Assembly: GCF_009208555.1 (NCBI RefSeq)
Contig: NZ_WFLI01000023.1
Location: 34,578-98,577, forward strand
From: Janthinobacterium violaceinigrum
GTDB taxonomy: Bacteria; Pseudomonadota; Gammaproteobacteria; Burkholderiales; Burkholderiaceae_D
DNA: 64,000 nucleotides
Direction of reading: 5' to 3'
Shown here: positions 58,128 through 64,000 of the stretch, piece after piece
Position numbering within the stretch: position 1 is the stretch's first letter
Layout of the letters: each line of letters starts with the position of its first letter
Position numbers and translations under genes: made by a program
The notes under the pieces: model-generated
Database searches by the model: none
The model's input: only the letters and a program-made list of their open reading frames with translations
Told to the model about the DNA's origin: nothing

Positions 58128-59336
58128 TTACTTGCGTGCAGCCACGACTTCGGCTGGTTGAACGATGTTCTCTTCGGCCTTGTTCGACCAGGAATTGCGC
58201 GTGTAAGTGATCACTGCGGCAATTTCCGTGTCGGACAGCTGTTTCCAGGCAGGCATTTCCGCTGGGAACTTGCCGCTCTTTTGCCCGTTCAGCAAGACAT
58301 GGATCTGTTCCGCTTTCGGACCGTTCACCACGGCCGAGCCGTCCAGCGGCGCAAACGCACCGGGCACGCCCTTGCCTGTCGCCTGGTGGCAGACCACGCA
58401 GTTGGTCGCATACACTTTCTCGCCCTTGACCTTCAATTCGTCGATGGTCCACACCTTGCTAGGATCATCAGCCAATGCGGCCATTTCCTTTTGTTTCACA
58501 TCAACCCAGGCCTTGTAATCATCTGCCGAGACGACCTTGACGACGATGGGCATGAACGCGTGTTCCTTGCCGCACAGCTCGGCGCAATTGCCGCGGAAGG
58601 TGCCGATATGGTCGGCCTTGAACCAGGTGTCGCGCACGAAACCGGGAATCGCATCCTGTTTCACGCCAAAGGCGGGCACGGACCAGGCGTGGATGACGTC
58701 ATTGGCCGTCAGCACCACGCGGATCTTCTTGTTGACCGGCACCACGACTTCGTTGTCGACTTCGATCAGGTAGTTTTCGCCCCGTTTTTCCGTCGGCGGC
58801 ATGCCCGGCGCGCCCACTTGCGAGCGCGGCGTGGCCAAGTTGGAAAGGAAGGAAATGCCTTCGCCCTCGCCTTTCAGGTAGTCATAGCCCCATTTCCACT
58901 GCATGCCGGTGGCCTTGATGGTGATATCGGCGTTCGAGGTATCCTTCATGCCCACCACGGTGCGCGTGGCAGGCAGGGCCATGCCGATGACGATCAGGAA
59001 AGGCACGACGGTCCAAGCGATCTCGACGGTGGTGCTTTCGTGGAAGGTGGCCGGTTTGTGGCCCAGGGACTTGCGGTGCTTGAAGATGGAATAGAACATG
59101 ACGCCGAACACAGCCACGAAGATCACCAGGCAGATGATCATCATCAAGGTGTGCAAATCGTAGATTTCATGGGCGATCTGTGTCGCCGGCGGTTGCAGAT
59201 TCATTTCGAACGGCACGGGACCGCCGGTGCCGGGATAGGTACTGGCAGCCGGTGCCGCCGTGGCCCATCGCCCGATGCCAAACGCTGTCAAAGACAGCCC
59301 GAGCAGCAACGATTGAAGTCGCTTTGCATGTGTCAT
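58128..59336 (-). CDS. ctaC: Cytochrome c oxidase subunit II with C-terminal cytochrome c domain
   Basis: 402-residue subunit II of a caa3-type oxidase. After a signal peptide (cleavage near residue 28) come two helices (about 62-84 and 103-122), then the CuA cupredoxin domain with His216, Cys251, Glu253, Cys255, His259 and Met262 (GNCAELCGKEHAFMP). A fused C-terminal cytochrome c domain follows with the heme motif CVVCH (313-317) and MPAWKQL as the likely Met ligand. ATG 59336 follows GGGGAAAAC. It heads the oxidase operon. Confidence 0.97.
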   Translation of the reverse strand: MTHAKRLQSLLLGLSLTAFGIGRWATAAPAASTYPGTGGPVPFEMNLQPPATQIAHEIYDLHTLMMIICLVIFVAVFGVMFYSIFKHRKSLGHKPATFHESTTVEIAWTVVPFLIVIGMALPATRTVVGMKDTSNADITIKATGMQWKWGYDYLKGEGEGISFLSNLATPRSQVGAPGMPPTEKRGENYLIEVDNEVVVPVNKKIRVVLTANDVIHAWSVPAFGVKQDAIPGFVRDTWFKADHIGTFRGNCAELCGKEHAFMPIVVKVVSADDYKAWVDVKQKEMAALADDPSKVWTIDELKVKGEKVYATNCVVCHQATGKGVPGAFAPLDGSAVVNGPKAEQIHVLLNGQKSGKFPAEMPAWKQLSDTEIAAVITYTRNSWSNKAEENIVQPAEVVAARK

Positions 59337-59813
59337 GTTTTCCCCAACCACCCAAAAATAATGATATTTTAAACGGCTGCGGACTTCTCCGTACTGGACC
59401 GCTGCCGCTCCTCCATGAAAGCAACACGGCCGGAATGCGGCCATGTGCGTCAAGCACCAGCGAATTCCATGCTGGCTGCCGCAGCAAAAAACGGCGGCGC
59501 GCAACCATGCTGGAACCCTGTTTTTCTTCCCCACATTGAAATGGCCTTGTGTGGAAGATGGTTACTATACTAATGCAGTAACTTCCAATAAGTCTTGCTT
59601 TGTTTTTTTTATTTTGTATGCAGCCCTTGTTTTTTCTACTTAACAAGCTGACAAACAATCAACGATTATAATCAAGTAAACTTGAATCCATCAAGCAATA
59701 ATCGGCATTGTGCGCGCCCCCGGCCCGGCCGCCGCGCGCTTTGCAACGCTTGCTGCCGCAGAGACGCGCGGATGCCGACCAAGTGTCGGTTTCTTTCCGC
59801 TTGAATACGGCTT
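59337..59813. other. 477-bp region upstream of ctaC without a gene
   Basis: No convincing coding frame. It contains two minus-strand -10-like hexamers and a T/A-rich stretch at 59580-59680, and is likely the regulatory leader of the oxidase operon. No clear terminator for the upstream methyltransferase gene is visible. Confidence 0.6.
59665..59694 (-). promoter_or_regulatory. Candidate promoter of the oxidase operon
   Basis: On the minus strand TTGATG (59694-59689) and a perfect TATAAT (59670-59665) are 18 bp apart. The predicted start near 59658 leaves a leader of about 320 nt before ctaC. A second -10, TATAGT (59569-59564), lacks a good -35. Confidence 0.5.
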
Positions 59814-60737
59814 TTATTTGGGTTTTCGCGGCAAGTCGAAACGGATGATGGCTTCGCCATTGCGCGTCACGCGCGGCGCGGGACGGAAGGCGTGGCCATA
59901 GATCACTTCGAAACTCAGGCCCAGCTTGCCGTCGGGACGGCGCCTCTTTTCCAGCGCGTCCAGCATGCGCTGCCAGGCCGCCTTGCCCATCAGGCCGCGC
60001 CGGCGCGTGGTCAGCGGATTGCCGCCGAACGCGCGCACGTCCGCCAGCAGCTTTTCCGCCGTGTCGTAGGTGACGGTGATGATCTCCATGTCCAGCACGG
60101 GCGTGGAAAAGCCCGTCTCGACCAGCATGTCGCCAAAGTCGTGCATGTCGACAAAGGGCAAGGCGTGCGGATACAGATCCGCTTCGGCAAAGGCGTCGCG
60201 CACTTCGCGGAACGTGTCGGGGCCGAAACAGGAAAACATCAGCAAGCCGTCGAGGCGCAGCGCGCGCCGCCATTCGGCAAACACGCGGTCGGGCTGGGCA
60301 TGCCAGTGCAGCGCCAGGTTCGACCACACGAGGTCGACGCTATTGGCCGCCAGCGGCAGGTCGCCCAGGTCGCCGCACAATAAATCCACGCCCGTCTTGG
60401 CCGGCAGCAGTTTGCTGAGGAACTGGTTCAGGCCCGCCAGTTTCGACGCGGGCGCGCGCGCCGCCTGCATCATCGCTTGCGCTGCATCGAGACCGATAAT
60501 CTGCGCGGCGGGATAATCCTTTTGCAACTGCGCCAGGTCCGCGCCCGGGCCGCAGCCGGCGTCGAGCACGCGCAAGGGCGTGATCTTCACCAGTTCCAGG
60601 CGTTCGTGCATGCGCTGCGATACTTCGCGGCGCAGGAAGTCCGACGGCGCGACGCGCGCCGGACGGGAAAAGAAATCGCGTACTTGCACCGCATCGATGG
60701 GCGCACTCATTTTGGGCGGACTGGTGGGAACTGGCAT
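59814..60737 (-). CDS. SAM-dependent methyltransferase, BioC-like
   Basis: 307-residue class I methyltransferase. It has the SAM motif VLDAGCGPGADLAQL at about 57-71, GDLGDLPLAANSVDLVWSNLALHWHAQPDRVFAEWRR (abridged; this LPxxxxxxDLVxSNLALxW pattern is typical of BioC) and RRGLMGKAAW near the end. BioC methylates malonyl-ACP to start biotin synthesis. It is longer than E. coli BioC and no other bio gene is nearby, so the assignment is probable rather than certain. Start ATG 60737 is used; ATG 60710 is an alternative. It is divergent from comF, the usual arrangement in betaproteobacteria. Confidence 0.8.
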   Translation of the reverse strand: MPVPTSPPKMSAPIDAVQVRDFFSRPARVAPSDFLRREVSQRMHERLELVKITPLRVLDAGCGPGADLAQLQKDYPAAQIIGLDAAQAMMQAARAPASKLAGLNQFLSKLLPAKTGVDLLCGDLGDLPLAANSVDLVWSNLALHWHAQPDRVFAEWRRALRLDGLLMFSCFGPDTFREVRDAFAEADLYPHALPFVDMHDFGDMLVETGFSTPVLDMEIITVTYDTAEKLLADVRAFGGNPLTTRRRGLMGKAAWQRMLDALEKRRRPDGKLGLSFEVIYGHAFRPAPRVTRNGEAIIRFDLPRKPK

Positions 60738-60794
60738 GTTGAATCGGGTGAGGTGAGATAATGTCGGCAGTGTACATGGAACGACGCCATCGCG

Positions 60795-61562
60795 ATGCGG
60801 ACCGCCGTCCAGCCCCGCCTTGATGCCGCCTGGCAGGCGCTGCGCCGGTGGCTGGGTGCCACCTTGCTGCCGGCCCAGTGCGCGCTGTGCGGCGCCGGCT
60901 GCCCGGAACTGCTGTGTCCGCCCTGCCGCGCGCAGTACCTGGAGTCAGGACGGGGACAGGCACGGCCCCGTTGCCGCCAGTGCGCCAATCCGCTTGCCGG
61001 CATCGACGTGGCGCAGCTGTGCGGGCGCTGTTTGCGCCAGCGGCCCGCGTATGACGCCACCGTCACGGCGTTCGACTATGCGCCGCCCGTCGACCAGTTG
61101 CTGCTGCAGCTGAAATTCGGCGCGCGCCTGGCGCTGGCGCCCCTGTTTGCGCAACTGCTGCATGTTGCCATTCAGCAACAAACGGCATGGGACGCGCCGC
61201 AACTGCTGTGCCCCGTGCCGCTGGGCCCGGCCCGGCTGGCCGAACGGGGCTTTAACCAGGCGCTGGAAATTGCCCGTCCGCTGGCGCGCCTGCTGGATGT
61301 GCCCTTGCAACCGCGCTTGGCGCTGCGGGTGCGCGAAACCCGGGCGCAAAGCGGCGTGGCGCCGCAGGAACGGCAAGCCAACCTGGCACGTGCCTTCGCC
61401 ATCGCGCCGGAACACGGGGCCTTATTGCAAGGATGCCATGTGGGCATCGTCGACGACGTGATGAGCAGCGGCCACACCGTCAACGCGCTGGCCACCGCCT
61501 GCAAGAGCGCGGGAGCGGCCAGGGTCAGCATCCTGGCCGTGGCGCGCACGCCGCCGCATTAG
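60795..61562 (+). CDS. ComF family phosphoribosyltransferase-like protein
   Basis: 255-residue ComF/GntX-type protein. It starts with a double zinc-ribbon region (CALCGAGCPELLCPPCRA, CRQCANPL, CGRCLRQRP), then a phosphoribosyltransferase domain with FKFGARLALAP-like LQLKFGARLA, CPVPLGPARLAERGFNQALEIAR and the PRPP loop IVDDVMSSGHTVNAL. ComF proteins are linked to DNA uptake and recycling of nucleotides. ATG 60795 is taken; the divergent methyltransferase starts 57 bp away. Confidence 0.92.
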   Translation: MRTAVQPRLDAAWQALRRWLGATLLPAQCALCGAGCPELLCPPCRAQYLESGRGQARPRCRQCANPLAGIDVAQLCGRCLRQRPAYDATVTAFDYAPPVDQLLLQLKFGARLALAPLFAQLLHVAIQQQTAWDAPQLLCPVPLGPARLAERGFNQALEIARPLARLLDVPLQPRLALRVRETRAQSGVAPQERQANLARAFAIAPEHGALLQGCHVGIVDDVMSSGHTVNALATACKSAGAARVSILAVARTPPH

Positions 61563-61593
61563 ATAGATTCGCTACATATATGAGGAGAGCATT

Positions 61594-62064
61594 TTGTTTC
61601 ACGTTGTTTTGGTAGAACCTGAAATCCCGCCCAACACGGGCAACGTCATCCGCCTGTGCGCCAACACGGGCGCGCAGCTGCATCTGGTCGAACCGCTGGG
61701 CTTTCCGCTCGACGATGCCAAGATGAAGCGCGCCGGCCTCGATTACCACGATTACGCCAGCATGAAGGTGCACAAGAACTGGGAAGCGTTCCTGGCCGAC
61801 ACCCAGCCCGACCCGGCCCGCATGTTCGCCATGACCACGCGCGGCTCGCGCCCGTTCGGCGACGTGGCCTTCCTGCCGGGCGACGTGTTCGTGTTCGGTT
61901 CAGAAACAAAAGGCCTGGATCCGGCCCTGCGCGACGGCTTTCCGGCTGAGCAGCGCATCCGCCTGCCCATGCGCCCCGACAACCGCAGTTTGAATCTGTC
62001 GAATACGGTGGCCGTCGTCGTATATGAAGCCTGGCGCCAGCACGGCTACCAGGGTGGCGCGTAG
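61594..62064 (+). CDS. trmL: tRNA (cytidine(34)-2'-O)-methyltransferase TrmL
   Basis: SPOUT-class methyltransferase, 156 residues, that modifies the wobble position of tRNA-Leu. Motifs are FHVVLVEPEIPPNTGNVIRLC at the N-terminus, VFVFGSETKGLDP and the knot-forming RLPMRPDNRSLNLSNTVAVVVYEAWRQ at the end. The start is TTG 61594 with GGAG 6 bases upstream; no ATG is available. The stop codon lies within the left arm of a REP-like palindrome. Confidence 0.95.
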   Translation: MFHVVLVEPEIPPNTGNVIRLCANTGAQLHLVEPLGFPLDDAKMKRAGLDYHDYASMKVHKNWEAFLADTQPDPARMFAMTTRGSRPFGDVAFLPGDVFVFGSETKGLDPALRDGFPAEQRIRLPMRPDNRSLNLSNTVAVVVYEAWRQHGYQGGA

Positions 62065-62163
62065 GTCGGATTAGGCCCAAGGGGCCGTAATCCGACAACA
62101 TTGTTGACGTTAGTGGTGTTGTCGGACCACGCGGGGCTTGACCCCGCTAATCCGACCTACGCG
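62058..62163. repeat. REP-like composite palindrome abutting trmL
   Basis: CGCGTAGGTCGGATTAG (62058-62074) and CTAATCCGACCTACGCG (62147-62163) are perfect 17-bp inverted arms. Inside are GGCC/GGCC, TCCGACAAC/GTTGTCGGA (62091-62099, 62118-62126) and GCGGGG/CCCCGC hairpins. The GTAGGTCGGATTAG core is the type of sequence seen as dispersed extragenic palindromes in several proteobacteria. It may stabilise or terminate the trmL transcript. Confidence 0.8.
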
Positions 62164-62177
62164 TTTGCATACGGCAA

Positions 62178-62936
62178 TCAGCGCAGTGCCAGCTGCGCGT
62201 CAACGCCCATATCCACATCCAGCATCACCAGCTGCGTGCGCAGGTCGCGCGTGGCGGCCAGCTTGCCGTTCACATACAGATTCGTCTTGACGCCATACAC
62301 GCCCTGCGACACGCCGGCCGGCAAGGTCAGCTCGAACGAGTTTTCAAAGCGCCCGCCCGACTTGTTGTTGCTGGCCAGGGCCTTGGAGCCGGACTTGAAC
62401 GGCTGGCCCTGCGGGTCGAGCACCACCAGCTCTTCGCGCACGTCGTTGACGTTCTGCGCGCTGCCGTTGACCAGCTCGACCACCGAATTCACCTTGAACG
62501 GCTGGCCGCGCTTGACGGTCGACGCGCTCAGCTGCGGCGTGTACGACACGACTTGCGGCTCGCGCGGCAGCGCGCCGCGCGTGCGGATGTAGTCGCGGTC
62601 CGCCTGCGCCGCCGTCTTGGTCTGGCGCGAATTGACGTTGATGGCCAGGCAGCCGGCCGCCGCCAGGCCGCCGCCGATGGCCGCCCCCTTAAGCGCGCCA
62701 TTCTTGCCGCCTGCCAGCGCGCCCAGCAGCGCTCCCACGGCGGCACCGGCCGCGGCCGACGTGCCCACGCTGCACGGGTCGTCGTCCGTCGCGCCCGCCT
62801 GCGGTGCCTGCCCGTTTTGCGGATAGGAGCCGTCCTGGCGCACGCCGTTCGGATTCATCGGCGCCGTGGCGCAGCCGGCCAGCAGGGCCGCGATGGTCAG
62901 CGCGGCAGCGGCGCGCAAGGTGGTGTGATTCAGCAT
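62178..62936 (-). CDS. Glycine-zipper lipoprotein of unknown function
   Basis: 252-residue lipoprotein. Lipobox LLAGC at about residues 18-22. A glycine-zipper region (about 58-95: SAAAGAAVGALLGALAGGKNGALKGAAIGGGLAAAG) is typical of outer-membrane-associated Gly-zipper domains. The C-terminal half (about 130-252) is a beta-type domain (GQPFKVNSVVELVNGSAQNV, FENSFELTLPAGVSQGVYGVKTNLYVNG) that resembles macroglobulin-like immunoglobulin folds. It lies 15 bp from the preceding membrane protein gene, probably an operon. Confidence 0.8.
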   Translation of the reverse strand: MLNHTTLRAAAALTIAALLAGCATAPMNPNGVRQDGSYPQNGQAPQAGATDDDPCSVGTSAAAGAAVGALLGALAGGKNGALKGAAIGGGLAAAGCLAINVNSRQTKTAAQADRDYIRTRGALPREPQVVSYTPQLSASTVKRGQPFKVNSVVELVNGSAQNVNDVREELVVLDPQGQPFKSGSKALASNNKSGGRFENSFELTLPAGVSQGVYGVKTNLYVNGKLAATRDLRTQLVMLDVDMGVDAQLALR

Positions 62937-62951
62937 GATGCCCTCTGATAA

Positions 62952-64000
62952 TTAATTGATCGTTGTTTCCGTCTGCAGCACTTGCCGTTCGCGCTCGCGG
63001 ATGCGGCGCGACAGATTGTCGATGCGCGCATTGCCGGGATCGACGCGACGCGCGCTCTCCAGATACGTCTTGGCCGCGTCGAACTTGCCTTCCAACAAAG
63101 AACGCTCGGCGTCGCGCAGGAACGATTGCGCCATCTCGTTGCGCATGGCCGCGCCGCTATCGACGGGCGACGTTTCCTGCGGGCGGCGCTCGGCCACCGC
63201 TGGACGTTCGACCGCGCGCGCGGGCGCCGGTTCCTGCTGCGCCGTCGTCGGCACCGGCGCCGGCACAGGTGCCGGTACTGAAACGGGCGCGGGCGCCGAC
63301 AGCGCTTGCGCGTCGGCCTTCAACTGCGGCAATTCCACCGCTTCGCGGTCGATCGCTTCCAGCCTGGCGATGCCATTCTGGGCCGCCGTCGCATCCTTGC
63401 CATCGAGCGCCTGGCGCAGCCCCACCAGCACGGATGCGGCTGCCGCCTGCTGGCGCGCCAGCTGCTTGCGCAAGGAATCCACGCTGGCAGCGCCCGCGCA
63501 ATCGGCGTCGAGCGCGGCGATGCCCCTGGCCGCGCCTTGCAATTGATGGCCATCGATGTTGCGCTCGATGGCGCGCACGCTGCGCTGGCACCCGCCGGAC
63601 GCGGCACCCGCCTTGCCGATCGCCGCCTGCAAATCGTCGGCCTTGGCACTGGACTTGCCCGTGCACGCCGTTTTCGCCGTCGCCAGCTTCTGGCGAGCGC
63701 CGTCCAGGCTGCCATTTGCCACCAGTTTCAAGCCGCTGTCGATGGCATCATTGCAGGCCGATTCATTCTTGCTGCCCGGCTTGCCGTTCATGTAGACGAT
63801 CACCATGGCCAGCACGGCAATGCCGCCCAGCCAGCGCAGCCACTTGCGCGGCGGTGGCGACGGCACGGGGGGTTCCGAGGGAGGTACGGGCTTCGGTGCG
63901 GCTGGCGGCTGCACCGGCTTTGGCGGCGGCGGCACGGCAGCCGGCGCGGACACCGGCGGCGGTTTCGACACCGGCTGGGCTTTCGGCGCAGGCGCAGGCG
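62952..64000 (-). CDS. Proline-rich single-pass membrane protein (N-terminus cut off by window)
   Basis: At least 349 codons are open to the right edge. A Pro/Ala/Lys-rich linker (APAPKAQPVSKPPPVSAP and on) precedes one membrane helix (about WLGGIAVLAMVIVYM) and a periplasmic region with Cys pairs (SACND, KTACTG, GGCQRS, DADCAG), an Ala/Pro/Val repeat, and a C-terminal helical part with a TPR-like segment RDAERSLLEGKFDAAKTYLESARRVDPGNARI. A GTG at 63971 is probably an internal Val, because the Pro-Ala repeat continues upstream without a stop. The missing N-terminus may be a cytoplasmic domain such as a zinc ribbon. Function unknown. Confidence 0.75.
   Translation of the reverse strand, partial: PAPAPKAQPVSKPPPVSAPAAVPPPPKPVQPPAAPKPVPPSEPPVPSPPPRKWLRWLGGIAVLAMVIVYMNGKPGSKNESACNDAIDSGLKLVANGSLDGARQKLATAKTACTGKSSAKADDLQAAIGKAGAASGGCQRSVRAIERNIDGHQLQGAARGIAALDADCAGAASVDSLRKQLARQQAAAASVLVGLRQALDGKDATAAQNGIARLEAIDREAVELPQLKADAQALSAPAPVSVPAPVPAPVPTTAQQEPAPARAVERPAVAERRPQETSPVDSGAAMRNEMAQSFLRDAERSLLEGKFDAAKTYLESARRVDPGNARIDNLSRRIRERERQVLQTETTIN

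Noticed and set aside
63943..63971. GTG at 63971 as the true start of the last gene
   Set aside because: The Pro/Ala repeat continues upstream in frame to the window edge without a stop, so the gene is more likely truncated by the window.
1..64000. CRISPR arrays, prophage, insertion sequences, tRNA or rRNA genes
   Set aside because: No regularly spaced repeats, transposase or phage proteins, or tRNA-like cloverleaf sequences were seen by eye. A tRNA scan and repeat finder would be needed to exclude small ones fully.

Overview
The window is about 64 kb of GC-rich chromosomal DNA from a betaproteobacterium. Gene order and protein style (betaproteobacterial dcw cluster, Burkholderiales-type porin, caa3-type cytochrome oxidase cluster, MurD with two low-complexity inserts) suggest Oxalobacteraceae, most likely Janthinobacterium or a close relative. 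This is inferred from pattern recognition, not a database search. No tRNA, rRNA, CRISPR array, phage or insertion sequence was seen.

Layout. (1) 1-16603, all on the minus strand: the division/cell-wall cluster mraZ-rsmH-ftsL-ftsI-murE-murF-mraY-murD-ftsW-murG-murC-ddlB-ftsQ-ftsA-ftsZ, ftsZ being cut by the left edge. Most junctions overlap by 1-4 bases. The head promoter carries four MraZ-type boxes at exact 10-bp spacing. (2) 17047-17517: RNase P RNA with promoter and terminator. (3) 17708-21245: a lone TPP-dependent enzyme, a secreted protein and a trimeric porin with a long leader. (4) 22221-30315: eight tightly overlapping minus-strand genes for lipid or membrane modification (FAD oxidoreductase, DUF1365, cyclopropane-fatty-acid-synthase-like methyltransferase, chalcone-isomerase-like, MFS, DUF3833, SDR, SnoaL-like). 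They are divergent from a MerR-type regulator with CarH-type B12-photosensor motifs. (5) 30481-34582: ftsY-ftsE-ftsX and rpoH, the latter preceded by a CIRCE element. (6) 34673-41017: accessory genes, including an ABM monooxygenase/P450 pair with a divergent ArsR regulator, a DUF3667 membrane protein and a patatin-like lipoprotein. (7) 41108-44417: a stress group of two TerD proteins, an AIM24 protein and a DUF475 (TerC-like) membrane protein, next to an NhaR-like regulator. (8) 45573-50186: an aromatic-acid transporter, a SUFU-domain protein, a CNNM/CorC protein and an AI-2E-type permease. (9) 50229-59336: aerobic terminal oxidase genes (ctaC with a fused cytochrome c domain, ctaD, ctaG, ctaE) and their assembly factors (SURF1, two SCO-like proteins, heme A and heme O synthases). 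(10) 59814-64000: a BioC-like methyltransferase, ComF, TrmL, a REP-like palindrome, a glycine-zipper lipoprotein and a truncated proline-rich membrane protein.

The most interesting part is region 4. An apparent adenosylcobalamin photoreceptor faces an eight-gene membrane-lipid operon, with a palindrome lying on the operon promoter and an FNR-like box beside it. A consensus FNR/ANR box also sits in the 975-bp gene-free gap just beyond the operon, arranged as if it drives an undescribed small RNA.
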